Assembly: GCA_016182965.1 (NCBI GenBank) | Contig: JACPFM010000147.1 | Location: 1 to 50,291, forward strand | DNA: 50,291 nucleotides | Reading direction: 5' to 3' | DNA from: Deltaproteobacteria bacterium | Lineage (GTDB): Bacteria > Myxococcota_A > Polyangia > Polyangiales > JADJMO01 | Shown: piece by piece, positions 1-8,705 of the stretch | How positions within the stretch are numbered: position 1 is the stretch's first letter | Layout: each line of letters begins with the position of its first letter | Made by a program: the position numbers and the translations under genes | Notes under the pieces: generated by a model | The model's input: only the letters and a program-made list of their open reading frames with translations | Told to the model about the DNA's origin: nothing | The model's database searches: none

Positions 1-17
1 CGGCTGCCTCCGCGGCG

Positions 18-1979
18 ATGGCCGCGCCCGAGCCCGACTCCGAGCCGCCGCCGCCGGTCGTCGAGTCGCGCCCGATCGCGAAGGCGACCCGCACGCTGCG
101 ACGCGCGCGCCACGCCGAGACCGCGCGCGACAAGCGCCCGCCGGCCGAGCCCACGCGCTTCGATCTCGATCCGCGGGCGATGCCGACGCTGAGCGCGCTC
201 GGGGTGAACCTCACGGCCGCCGCCGCGCGCGGCGAGCTCGATCCGGTCGTCGGCCGCGACGCCGACATCGATCGCGCGCTCGACGTGCTCGCCAAGCGCA
301 ACGCCAACAACCCGTGCCTCGTCGGCGCGCCGGGCGTCGGCAAGACCGCCATCGCCTACGGCGTGGCGCGGCGCATCGCCGACGGCGCGGGCGTCAGCGG
401 CCTCGACGACCGGGTCGTGGTCGAGATCCCCATCGGCGAGCTGCTGTCGGGCACCGGCGTCCGCGGCGCGTTGGCCGAGCGGCTCGGCGCGATCCGCAAG
501 GAGGTCGCCGCGGCCCATGGGAAGATCGTCGTGTTCCTCGACGAGATCCACGCGCTGCTCGGCGGCGACGCGGGCGAGGAGGCGGCCAACGAGCTGAAGA
601 CCGCGCTCGCGCGCGGCGAGCTGCCGTGCATCGGCGCGACCACGTCGGCCGAGTACCGTCGCACGATCGAGCGCGACGCGGCCCTCGCCCGGAGGTTCAC
701 GCTGGTCGAGATCCCCGAGCTCGAAGAGGGCCCCGCCCGCGCGGTGATCGAGGTGGCGAGCGGCGTGCTCGCGACCCACCACGGCGTCTCCTACGAGCCG
801 GCGGCGAAGGACGGGGCGGTCTCGTGGACCGTGCGCTACGTGCCGTCGCGCGCGCTGCCCGACAAGGCGATCGCGGCGCTCGATCTCGCCGGCGCGCGCG
901 CGCGGCGCAACGGAAGGGGCACGGTCACGCGCGAGGCGGTGGCGCAGGTCGTCGCCGAGATGGCCGACGTCCCGGTCGCGCGACTGCTCGAGCGCGACGG
1001 CGATCGCTTCCTCGAGCTGGAGAAGCACCTGTCGGCGCGCGTGGTCGGCCACGGCGAGGCGCTCGGGAAGATCGCGCGCGCGCTGCGTCGCGGCGCGGCC
1101 GGGCTGCGCGGCAATCGCCCGCTGTTCTCGGCGCTGCTCCTCGGACCGACCGGCGTCGGCAAGACCGAGACGGCCAAGGCGGTCGCCGAGGTCCTCTTCC
1201 ACGACGCCTCCGCGATGACCCGCATCGATCTCTCGGAGTACAGCGAGCCGCACACCGTCGCGCGTCTGCTCGGCGCGCCGCCCGGCTACGTCGGCCACGA
1301 GGACGGCGGGCAGCTCACCGAGGCGGTGCGGCGGCGGCCGTACCAGGTCGTGCTGTTCGACGAGATGGAGAAGGCGCACCGCGACGTACTCGAGGCGCTG
1401 CTCCAGCTGCTCGACGAGGGCCGCATGACCGACGGGCGCGGTCGCACCATCGACTTCACCAACACGGTGGTCGTCCTCACCTCGAACCTCGGCTCCGAGG
1501 CGGCCAACGAGCGTCCCTCGCGGCGCCTCGGCTTCGGCGCCTCGGACGACGCGTCGAACGCCGGCACGCAAGACAAGGCCCGCGACGAGCGCATCCTCGG
1601 GGCCGCCCGCGCCGCGCTCCCGCCCGAGCTCTACAACCGCTTCGACGAGGTGATCGTCTTCTCGCCGCTGACGCGCGCCGACGCGATCGCCATCGCGAAC
1701 CTCGCGCTCGCGCGGCTCGGCGACGAGCTGCGCCAGAAGCGCGGGCTGTCGCTGCAGATCGATCCCGAGGCGGTCGAGCTGCTGGTCGATCAGGGCGGCT
1801 TCGATCCCTCGCTCGGCGGGCGCCCCATCCGCCGCGAGATCGCCCGGCGCATCGAGGCGCCGCTCGCGGAGCTGCTGCTCCGGGGCGAGGCGAAGCCCGG
1901 GGACGTGGTGTGGATCGCGCTCGAAGGCGAGCGCGTGGTGGTCGACCTCGTCGAGACCGGCGATCGCGCTGCGAGTTGA
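18..1979 (+). CDS. ClpA/ClpC-like double AAA+ unfoldase (5' end probably outside window)
   Basis: The protein carries two AAA+ modules and should be a hexameric ATP-driven unfoldase. The first has Walker A GAPGVGKT (about residues 103-110) and Walker B VVFLDE (about 171-176). The second has GPTGVGKT (about 376-383), VVLFDEMEKAH and a C-terminal D2-small domain. No long ClpB coiled-coil insert lies between them, which fits ClpA/ClpC. The frame stays open to the left edge and the first 45 residues look like a Pro/Arg-rich linker, so the Clp N-domain and true start probably lie upstream. An LGF tripeptide near residue 504 sits where ClpA/ClpC/ClpX carry the ClpP-docking loop. The first-module pore loop, normally KYRGEFE, reads TGVRGALAE and lacks the aromatic residue. 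A ClpXP-type adaptor, sspB, is in the same window. Confidence 0.88.
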   Translation: MAAPEPDSEPPPPVVESRPIAKATRTLRRARHAETARDKRPPAEPTRFDLDPRAMPTLSALGVNLTAAAARGELDPVVGRDADIDRALDVLAKRNANNPCLVGAPGVGKTAIAYGVARRIADGAGVSGLDDRVVVEIPIGELLSGTGVRGALAERLGAIRKEVAAAHGKIVVFLDEIHALLGGDAGEEAANELKTALARGELPCIGATTSAEYRRTIERDAALARRFTLVEIPELEEGPARAVIEVASGVLATHHGVSYEPAAKDGAVSWTVRYVPSRALPDKAIAALDLAGARARRNGRGTVTREAVAQVVAEMADVPVARLLERDGDRFLELEKHLSARVVGHGEALGKIARALRRGAAGLRGNRPLFSALLLGPTGVGKTETAKAVAEVLFHDASAMTRIDLSEYSEPHTVARLLGAPPGYVGHEDGGQLTEAVRRRPYQVVLFDEMEKAHRDVLEALLQLLDEGRMTDGRGRTIDFTNTVVVLTSNLGSEAANERPSRRLGFGASDDASNAGTQDKARDERILGAARAALPPELYNRFDEVIVFSPLTRADAIAIANLALARLGDELRQKRGLSLQIDPEAVELLVDQGGFDPSLGGRPIRREIARRIEAPLAELLLRGEAKPGDVVWIALEGERVVVDLVETGDRAAS

Positions 1980-2013
1980 CCGCGTCGCGCCGTCGCGCGA
2001 CCGTGCAGGCGCG

Positions 2014-2415
2014 ATGAAACGCCCCCTCGCCGTGTCCTTCGCCGTGGTCGTCGTCCTCGCCCCGCTCGCCCTGACGTTTGCGTGCACCAGCACGCCGCGC
2101 GGAAGCGCGGCGGCGACGCGGCCGACCAGCCCTGCCGATGGCGCGGCCGACTACAAGTACAACCCCGGCGGCCCGCACGAGAAGCCGATCGTGCCGGTCC
2201 CGAGCGGCGAGCCCACCGCGCCCGCCGGAGTCGAGATCACCGACTGCCCGCCCAAGTGCAACCCCGACGGCTCGTGGAGCGGCTGCGGACTGAAGAAGCC
2301 GCGCGGCGCCGCCTGCCAGGGCTGCACGCCCAAGTGCAAGGGCAAGGGCACGCCCGACGAGGGCTGGTACGACTGCAACGGCGTGCTCATCGCCCAGCGC
2401 CGCTGCGGCGCCTGA
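2014..2415 (+). CDS. Cys-rich lipoprotein, function unknown
   Basis: A 133-residue protein whose N-terminus (MKRPLAVSFAVV, then a hydrophobic stretch ending LTFAC) is a lipoprotein signal with the lipid-modified Cys at about residue 24. The mature part is a Pro/Ala-rich linker followed by about 60 residues with eight Cys in pairs (DCPPKC, GCG, CQGCTPKC, YDC, RRC), suggesting a small disulfide-stabilised surface domain. It starts 34 bp after the Clp ATPase stop on the same strand and may be co-transcribed with it. I do not recognise the Cys pattern as a named family. Confidence 0.7.
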   Translation: MKRPLAVSFAVVVVLAPLALTFACTSTPRGSAAATRPTSPADGAADYKYNPGGPHEKPIVPVPSGEPTAPAGVEITDCPPKCNPDGSWSGCGLKKPRGAACQGCTPKCKGKGTPDEGWYDCNGVLIAQRRCGA

Positions 2416-2498
2416 CAGCCAGGTCACCGGTCGCACCGCAGGCGATGCTCGGACAGCACCGCTGGTTAGGCCGAGAATCGCACCGCGGCGAGCGTCGA

Positions 2499-3119
2499 TT
2501 ACGGGCGACGCCAGCGCACGCGGACCTGACAGAGGTCGTGGCCCCAGGCCTGGCACTTCTCGCGGCGGACCTCGACGATCATGCCGGTCTTCTCGTTGAC
2601 CCGGCGGCGCGCCTCGATGCTCATCTTGCAGACGGTGACGTCGTGGTTCGGCCAGTCGGCCAGCGCGGCGACGTACTCGGAGTCGGTCAGGCTCACGATG
2701 GTGATGCGGCCGGAGTCGTGGAAGACGTTCCACATCTCCTGCGCGCGAGAGGCGATCATCTGCGGGGACACCACATAGCGGAGGATGGCGCGCCCCACGG
2801 TGTTGAGCGTCGCGTCGACGCCGGCGTCGACGATCACCCGGAGGAAGGCGTCCTCCTGCATGCGGACCGCCGCGGCGCAGGAGCGCATCAGCTCGCCGAC
2901 GAACGCGTACGAGTACTTGCGCGCGCCGAGGATGCCGAGCGCGGAGTCGTGCGGGTCGACGTACCTGCGGAACTGCGGCGGCAGACGCGACACGGCGGCG
3001 TGGGCGGCCGCCGGCCCGTAGGTCCGCACGTACCACTCGATCCCGCCGCGGATCCCGGTCCCGAAGAAGTTGCCGCGGGCCGTCTCCGGCAGCGGGGTGA
3101 TCGAGCGCGACTCCGGCAC
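2499..3119 (-). CDS. V4R/DUF2378-like putative sensory or adaptor protein
   Basis: A 206-residue soluble protein, last gene of a minus-strand operon that begins with two sensor kinases; it starts 39 bp after the histidine kinase stop. The C-terminus has the pattern C-x3-G-x3-C-x-V-x-V-x-W (CQAWGHDLCQVRVRW), which recalls the end of V4R and DUF2378 (Myxococcales-restricted) ligand-binding domains. The middle, around GAGVDATLNTVGRAILRY in type, is mostly helical as in those families. There is no DNA-binding motif. A role as a small-molecule sensor or partner of the kinases is inference from position; family membership rests on pattern only and could be wrong. Confidence 0.55.
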   Translation of the reverse strand: MPESRSITPLPETARGNFFGTGIRGGIEWYVRTYGPAAAHAAVSRLPPQFRRYVDPHDSALGILGARKYSYAFVGELMRSCAAAVRMQEDAFLRVIVDAGVDATLNTVGRAILRYVVSPQMIASRAQEMWNVFHDSGRITIVSLTDSEYVAALADWPNHDVTVCKMSIEARRRVNEKTGMIVEVRREKCQAWGHDLCQVRVRWRRP

Positions 3120-3158
3120 GGCGCCATTTTGCGAGAATTCGCGCGCCGTGTCGATGGC

Positions 3159-4511
3159 TCAGCCGGAGATGCCGGTCAGCTCCACGATGAACGAGGTCCC
3201 CGCGCCGACGACCGAACGGACCCACACCCGGCCGCCGTGCGCCTCGATGATCGAGCGGACGATCGAAAGGCCGAGCCCGGTCCCTCGGCCCTCCGGCTTG
3301 GTCGTGAAGAACGGGTCGAAGACGCGGACCACGTTCTCCGGCGAGATCCCGTTGCCGTTGTCCGATATCGACACCCGGACGCCGCCCGAGCTCGTGGTCG
3401 CCGTCTCGATCTCGATGCGGCCACGATCGCCCCGCTGCGCGTCCTGGATCGCGTGGCAGGCGTTGGTCACGAGGTTGACGAACACCTGCGTCAGCTGGCT
3501 GCGGCGCGCGAGCAGGGGCGGCGTGTCGGGGCTGACCCGGACGGCGACGGAGATCCCCTGCTCGGCGATGACGTGATCGCAGAAGACGACCGCGCGCTCG
3601 ACCACCTCGTGCACGGCGACCGGCGCGGCGGACTCCTCGTGGGGGCGCGCGTACGTGGTGAGCTCGCGCGAGAAGCGCAGGATGCGATCGGCGGACTCGC
3701 CGATGCGCCGCAGCCGCTCGACGTCGGCGGCGTCGTGCCCGGAGCGCTCGAGCTTCTTGGTGAGGAACGCAGCGTACGTGACGATGGCGGTCAGCGGGTT
3801 GTTGAGCTCGTGCACCACCTTGGCGGCGATCTGCCCGATGCTCGCGAGCTTCTCGCTCTGGATGATGCGTGCCTGGAGGGCACGAAGCTGCACGCTGTCG
3901 GCGCGGCGCGCCTCGAGCCGGTGCGCGCCGTCGAGCCCGGTCGCCAGGACCAGGGCCGCGCGCTCGGCGAGCTCTGCGATGCCCCGCGAGCGGAGGGGAT
4001 CGCGGACGGCGTGCCGACCGGACGCGTCGGCGACGTGCACGGCGTAGCCGAGGAACGGATCGGCGAGCGGGACGATCCACTCGTCGGATAGTCCGCGGAA
4101 GAGCCGGCGGGGCGGGCCGTCGCCCGATGCGGGCTCGCCGATCTCCACCTCGCCGGCCTCCTCCGACACCGCGAGCACCACCGCCGGGCGCGCGTCGGAT
4201 CGCGGAATGACGACGGCGACCGCGCACGGCGGCACCGCGTCGCGCACCGTCTGGGCGATCGCCCGCGCGACGGCGAACGGACCGTGCTCGAGCGGGAGCG
4301 TGGAGGCCGCGCGCAGCAGCTCCTCCTGACCGATCGCGACCACCGTGGGCGGCTCGGTCGATCGGCTCGCCATCCGGCGGATCGGCGCGACGTCGGACGC
4401 CGAGTGGACGCCCTCGCTGAGGGTCACGTCGCTGATCGGCGGCTCGCTCATGGTCGCCGGCTCGGTGACCTGCGCGACGTCGCCCTTCGGGGTCTTGCCC
4501 GACGTGCTCAT
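3159..4511 (-). CDS. Soluble sensor histidine kinase (GAF-like, HisKA, HATPase_c)
   Basis: A 450-residue kinase. The first 200 residues form a GAF-like sensor without membrane segments. A HisKA dimerisation domain follows with the phospho-acceptor in KVVHELNNP, then a complete ATPase domain: N box NLVTNACHAI, G1 box DNGNGIS, F box DPFFTTK and G2 box GRGTGLGLS. Catalysis therefore looks intact. Its ATG overlaps the stop of the upstream gene by four bases (ATGA at 4508-4511), so translation of the two is coupled. No receiver-domain regulator lies next to it, so its output is unknown. Coupling to a DHp protein that lacks an ATPase domain suggests that the two act together. Confidence 0.9.
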   Translation of the reverse strand: MSTSGKTPKGDVAQVTEPATMSEPPISDVTLSEGVHSASDVAPIRRMASRSTEPPTVVAIGQEELLRAASTLPLEHGPFAVARAIAQTVRDAVPPCAVAVVIPRSDARPAVVLAVSEEAGEVEIGEPASGDGPPRRLFRGLSDEWIVPLADPFLGYAVHVADASGRHAVRDPLRSRGIAELAERAALVLATGLDGAHRLEARRADSVQLRALQARIIQSEKLASIGQIAAKVVHELNNPLTAIVTYAAFLTKKLERSGHDAADVERLRRIGESADRILRFSRELTTYARPHEESAAPVAVHEVVERAVVFCDHVIAEQGISVAVRVSPDTPPLLARRSQLTQVFVNLVTNACHAIQDAQRGDRGRIEIETATTSSGGVRVSISDNGNGISPENVVRVFDPFFTTKPEGRGTGLGLSIVRSIIEAHGGRVWVRSVVGAGTSFIVELTGISG

Positions 4512-6667
4512 CGCGCCCTCACCTTCGAGCTCTCGGGGGCGCTCGACGGACCGCTACCCTCCTCGCGCGACGCGCGGTCGAGGTCGAGGATCCGAGCCGT
4601 GCCTACGTAGGACTTCGTCTCATAGCGCGTGATCTTGCCGATCTTGCGCACGATCTCGGCCATGCGCTCCGCCTCCGACACGATGATCTCGGCCGCGTGG
4701 TGCTGCGGCGTGCCCGGTTCGAGCCTCCGTCGCAGGAGCTCGGCGTAGCCCATGACGCTGGTGAGCGGCTGATTGAGCTCGTGCGCCGCGGCGCCGGCGA
4801 GCTCGGCGACGATGGTCTGCTTCTCCTGCGCGCGGAGCTGCTCCTGCGCGTTCTCGAGGCGCTGCTCCATGCGCAGCCGCTCGCGCAGATCGGTGAAGAT
4901 GCCGACGGTGCCGATCGGGCGATCGCCGCGCGTGATCAGCGCGGCCGAGAGGCTGATGGGCACGACCTCGCCGGCCGCGGTGAGGAACTCCGTGCGGTAG
5001 CCTTCGAGCCGACCGCGCCCGCCGTGCGCGTCGCTGCGGATCAGCGCCATGAGCTTGCGCGCGTGCCCAGGCGGGTACAGCCGCTCGACCGAGGTGCCGA
5101 TCATCTCGCGCGACGGCAGACCGTGCACGCGCTCGGCGGCGCGGTTGAAGAGGATGATGCGACCGCGCATGTCGGCGCTGACGATCGCGTCGACGGAGCT
5201 GTCGATCAGCTGCTCGAGGAACTCCTTCGTCTGCGCGAGCTCGTGGACGCCCTCGCGCTCGGCGGTGACGTCGCGCAGCGTGAGCAGCACGGCGCCGTCC
5301 TCGTGGAGGACCGAGCTGTAGGTGAGCGAGAAGATGCGCACCTCGCCGTCCTTGCGACGGATGCGGAGATCGACGGCGCGCGGGTACTCCTTGTGGGAGA
5401 GGCCGGCCTTGATGCGCACGACCTTGTCGCGGTCGGCCTCGACGACCAGCGAGCTGAGCTTCTGGTCGGCGAGATCGGACTCGGTGAACCCCACGAGCTC
5501 CTTGGCGCGCGGGTTGGCGAAGAGCAGGTAGCCCTCGTCGTCCATCACGACCACGCCGTCGTCGATCGACTCGAAGAAGTCGGCGTAGCGCTGCATCGAG
5601 CGCATGCGGCGCTCGGCCTCGTAGCGCGCGAAGGTGATCTGCTGCGTCTGATCGCGGAGCGACTGGAGGATGCGGGCGTTGCGCAGGGCGACGGCGGTGG
5701 CGTTCGCCAGCGTCTTGCAGAGCGACAGCGCTCGGTCGTCGAAGGACGTCGGGTTGCGCGCGCGGAGGAAGAGCACGCCCATCGGGCGCTCCTCGAAGAG
5801 CAGCGGCACGATGGCGAGCGAGGCGAACGGGATGCCCGAGGGGCGCTCGGACGAGCCACGCAGCGTCGCGAGGAGCGGGTGGGTGGAGGCGTCGGCGACC
5901 ACCAGCGGCTGACGCTCGGCGAGGACGTGGCGGATCTCGGGGTAGTTGCCCAGATCGATCGGCAGATCGCGCAGCTCGCGATCGTCGGAGGTGACCACGA
6001 CGAAGGCGCGGTCGTCGGCGACGCCCTCGGCGGAGGCCGCGCCGCCGCCGCGCGGGCGCACGAGCACGATGCTCACGCGATCGACGTGCACCACGTCGGC
6101 GGTGCGGGCGACCACGGTGTGGAGGATCTCGCGCGGATCGAGCGAGGAGGCGAGCGCCTGCGTGAGCTCGCCGAGGAGCTCGGCGTCGGACGTGCGGCGG
6201 GCGAGCTCGTCGAGCGAGCCCTTGCGGCGCACCTGCTGGCGGACGCGCGCCGTGAGCTCCACCACGTCGGGCGAGGTCTGTGCGCGTTGCACGTCGTCGG
6301 CGCCCTCGCCGAAGGCGCGCACCACCTCGGCGTCGCCGCAACCGACGACCGCGACGACCGGGAGACCGGGGGCGAGCGCGCGAACGGCGCGGAGCGTCGC
6401 CGAGGGCTCGGACGCATCGCGCCCGCGCACCACCGCCACGGACGCGTATTTCAGCGCGCGTCGCGCCGAAGTCGCGTCGACGAACCCGCTCGCGCCCAGC
6501 CCGGCCGCGGTGAGCGCCGCCACGATCGTCGCGCGGTCTTCCGCCGCGCAATCGACGACGACGACGTGCGCCACGCCGCCGGGCTGGCCGAGTTCGTCCA
6601 CGGATGGAGATCGTAGCACCGGTTCCGCGTCGGTGCCGCGTTCGACGCAGGGGTTTTCGCGGGTCAT
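4508..6667 (-). CDS. Pseudo-receiver, GAF, PAS, PAS, HisKA protein lacking the kinase ATPase domain
   Basis: A 719-residue multi-sensor protein. Residues about 30-150 have a receiver-like fold, but the phospho-acceptor position (SVAVVRG) and the conserved Thr and Lys sites are lost. A GAF domain (about 165-350) and two PAS domains (around FFESIDDGVVVMDDEG and LIDSSVDAIVSADMRG) follow. Last is a DHp helix pair with the acceptor His in AAHELNQPLTSVMGYAELL. The protein stops about 75 residues later with no N, G1, F or G2 box, so it cannot autophosphorylate alone. The stop overlaps the start of a complete histidine kinase, so trans-phosphorylation or heterodimerisation is plausible (inference). 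The start is tentative: no strong ribosome-binding site is seen, and it lies only 43 bp from the divergent neighbour's start. Confidence 0.85.
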   Translation of the reverse strand: MTRENPCVERGTDAEPVLRSPSVDELGQPGGVAHVVVVDCAAEDRATIVAALTAAGLGASGFVDATSARRALKYASVAVVRGRDASEPSATLRAVRALAPGLPVVAVVGCGDAEVVRAFGEGADDVQRAQTSPDVVELTARVRQQVRRKGSLDELARRTSDAELLGELTQALASSLDPREILHTVVARTADVVHVDRVSIVLVRPRGGGAASAEGVADDRAFVVVTSDDRELRDLPIDLGNYPEIRHVLAERQPLVVADASTHPLLATLRGSSERPSGIPFASLAIVPLLFEERPMGVLFLRARNPTSFDDRALSLCKTLANATAVALRNARILQSLRDQTQQITFARYEAERRMRSMQRYADFFESIDDGVVVMDDEGYLLFANPRAKELVGFTESDLADQKLSSLVVEADRDKVVRIKAGLSHKEYPRAVDLRIRRKDGEVRIFSLTYSSVLHEDGAVLLTLRDVTAEREGVHELAQTKEFLEQLIDSSVDAIVSADMRGRIILFNRAAERVHGLPSREMIGTSVERLYPPGHARKLMALIRSDAHGGRGRLEGYRTEFLTAAGEVVPISLSAALITRGDRPIGTVGIFTDLRERLRMEQRLENAQEQLRAQEKQTIVAELAGAAAHELNQPLTSVMGYAELLRRRLEPGTPQHHAAEIIVSEAERMAEIVRKIGKITRYETKSYVGTARILDLDRASREEGSGPSSAPESSKVRAR

Positions 6668-6710
6668 GCTGAATCAACTGTCCCGCTCCAGCGTTGTCCA
6701 AGGAGTGTCG

Positions 6711-8693
6711 GTGGGAGGTCGCCCGATCGGTCGTGCGGCTCACGTCCTCTTGATGGGGGCGCTGGCGCTCGCCCCCGCCGGCGCGCGCGTACCCCCTCCG
6801 GCCGGAACGCTCGTGCACACGCTCGAGCCGTTCCTCGGCGACCCGTCTCCCTTCGGGCCGGGCGCCTGGACCTGGTCGAGGACGTTCGAGCATCCGACGC
6901 ACCTGTCGGCGATCCGGGCGCGGTTCGCCTCGACGACGCACGGCGTGCCCACCCGCTATCGCTGGGAGACGAGCGGCTGCGGCGACGAGACGTGGCGGCC
7001 GCTCGCCGACACGGGCGAGCCGCACGAGGCCGCGACGGGCGTGGTGCTGCCGCGGCGCCGGACCTGGTTCGTCGACACCCCGACGCGGGTCTGCGCGCTG
7101 CGGCTGGTGGTGACCGCGACCAACGGCGGTCGGCCGGCCATCGAGCGGGTCGAGGCGATCGAGGGCGCGCGCAACGTCCTGCGCGACGCGATCGGAGGGA
7201 TGTCCGCCGACGGCGGCGATCCGGTCGCGCTCGTCGACGGCACCTACGAGCGGGCGTGGGTCGGGGCGCCCGGGCGGTCGACGTGGTCGATCGAGGTCCG
7301 CCTTCCGCGTCCCGAGCGGATCGATCGCGTCCGGCTCGTCCTCGGCGCCGACGCGACCTCGGTCGCATCCGTCGCACGCGGCGGGACACACGGCTACGCG
7401 GTGACGCGCGCCCCGCGACGGCTCGTGCTGTCGGTCAGCGAAGACGGCGTCGCGTTCACCACCATCGCGCGCTCCGACGCGCCCGTGCGTCGCCCGCTGA
7501 TCCGGGTGCCCGGCGCGCGTCCGATCGTCGCCCTGCGCCTCGCCCTCGAGGGCGCGACGGACGACGTCGGGCACGCGTCGCCGATCGCCACGCCGATGGT
7601 CCGCGAGCTCGCCGCGTACGCCGCCGACGATCCGGCGCCGGTCCTGCCCGAGCCCTGGATCCTCTCGGTGAACGCCAACCCGGCGTCGAGCTTCGGACCG
7701 CGCGGCTCGACCGCCAACGACGTGTACTTCGCGAAGTTCTTGCAGATGCGCTTCGCGAGCCTGCTCCCGTCGATGGCGCGCGACGACCGCTACGCGCGCG
7801 CGCTCGGTCCGGTCGGAGAGCTGATCGACACGCCGCGCTCGCCGAGCGACGGCCGCGCGCTCGAGTCGATCGCCGGCGACGATCCGCTGCTTCGGGCCGA
7901 CTGGCTGCGCGCGTCGTGGCCGCCGCCGATCGTCGTGCTCTCCGGGTCCAACGACTGGGAGTACGCGCGCCGCACGTCGATCGCCCCCAAGGGGCGGACC
8001 CGCTGGAACCCGCTGCTCCCGGCGAAGCTCGGCGGCATGGGCGACGTCGCCGACGCGATCCAGTCGCGCGCGGCGCCGTTCCTCGGCTTCTGCGGGGGCG
8101 CGCAGCTGATCGCGTTGCTCGAGGCGCGTCGCGACGGGAGCGGCGACGAGATCGACGCGGTGCTCCGGCGCAACAACGGCCGCCTCATCCGCGGCTTCGC
8201 GCCGGCCTCCTCGCTGATCCGCGCGTGGCCCGGCGAGGCGCACCTGTCGCCGCGCGTGACGTTCGATCCGCGCGACGCGCTCTTCGCCGATCTCGCCGGA
8301 CCGTCGCTGCGCAACACGACCCAGGCGTTCCCGCAGTCGCACCTCGATCTGATCCGACCCGAGGCCTTCGACGAGCGCGGACCGCTCGCGCGGTTCGAGG
8401 TGCTGGCGACGAGCCTCTTCTGCAGCTCCACCGTCGTGGCCTCGCTGCACCCGGTCGCCGCGACGAAGAACCCGAACGGCGCCGGCCGGTGCGCGCGCGT
8501 GACGGAGGTGTTCCGCGCGCGACCGGGCGAGGGATGGCCGATCGTCGGCGCGCAGTTCCACGCCGAGCAGCGGGACTTCTCGACGCCGCCGCCGGGCGAT
8601 CCACCCGAGGCGGTGGCCGACGCGCGCCTGTTCGTCGCCGGCGCGTACGAGGAGGTGATCGACGCGTACCTGCGCCTGGCGGGCGCGCCGTGA
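6711..8693 (+). CDS. Exported discoidin plus class I glutamine-amidotransferase-like protein
   Basis: I chose GTG 6711 because AAGGAG (6700-6705) lies five bases upstream and the product then opens with a signal peptide (GGRPIGRAAHVLLMGALALA, cleavage near AGA). An in-frame ATG at 6666 has no such site. About 300 residues follow with discoidin (F5/8 type C) character, including LVDGTYERAWVG and WSIEVRLPRPERIDRVRLVL. The C-terminal third is a class I glutamine-amidotransferase fold with nucleophile Cys461 in GFCGGAQ and His617/Glu619 in FHAEQ. The family normally works in the cytoplasm as a domain of biosynthetic enzymes; here it is exported and joined to a presumed carbohydrate-binding module. 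It could be a cell-wall amidase or gamma-glutamyl peptidase; the substrate is unknown. Confidence 0.75.
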   Translation: MGGRPIGRAAHVLLMGALALAPAGARVPPPAGTLVHTLEPFLGDPSPFGPGAWTWSRTFEHPTHLSAIRARFASTTHGVPTRYRWETSGCGDETWRPLADTGEPHEAATGVVLPRRRTWFVDTPTRVCALRLVVTATNGGRPAIERVEAIEGARNVLRDAIGGMSADGGDPVALVDGTYERAWVGAPGRSTWSIEVRLPRPERIDRVRLVLGADATSVASVARGGTHGYAVTRAPRRLVLSVSEDGVAFTTIARSDAPVRRPLIRVPGARPIVALRLALEGATDDVGHASPIATPMVRELAAYAADDPAPVLPEPWILSVNANPASSFGPRGSTANDVYFAKFLQMRFASLLPSMARDDRYARALGPVGELIDTPRSPSDGRALESIAGDDPLLRADWLRASWPPPIVVLSGSNDWEYARRTSIAPKGRTRWNPLLPAKLGGMGDVADAIQSRAAPFLGFCGGAQLIALLEARRDGSGDEIDAVLRRNNGRLIRGFAPASSLIRAWPGEAHLSPRVTFDPRDALFADLAGPSLRNTTQAFPQSHLDLIRPEAFDERGPLARFEVLATSLFCSSTVVASLHPVAATKNPNGAGRCARVTEVFRARPGEGWPIVGAQFHAEQRDFSTPPPGDPPEAVADARLFVAGAYEEVIDAYLRLAGAP

Positions 8694-8705
8694 CGGCGCC
8701 CGCGG

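Noticed and set aside
1477..4227. A 916-codon open frame on the minus strand
   Set aside because: It runs antisense or out of frame across the Clp ATPase, the lipoprotein and the histidine kinase; its product is Arg/Pro/Ala-rich with no domain, as expected for shadows in very GC-rich DNA.
5946..6710. Upstream extension of the amidotransferase frame
   Set aside because: It is antisense to the sensor gene and Ser/Arg-rich; GTG 6711 with AAGGAG and a signal peptide is a better start.
4620..8561. A 1,313-codon minus-strand open frame
   Set aside because: Shadow of the PAS/GAF gene and antisense to the amidotransferase gene; low-complexity Arg-rich translation.
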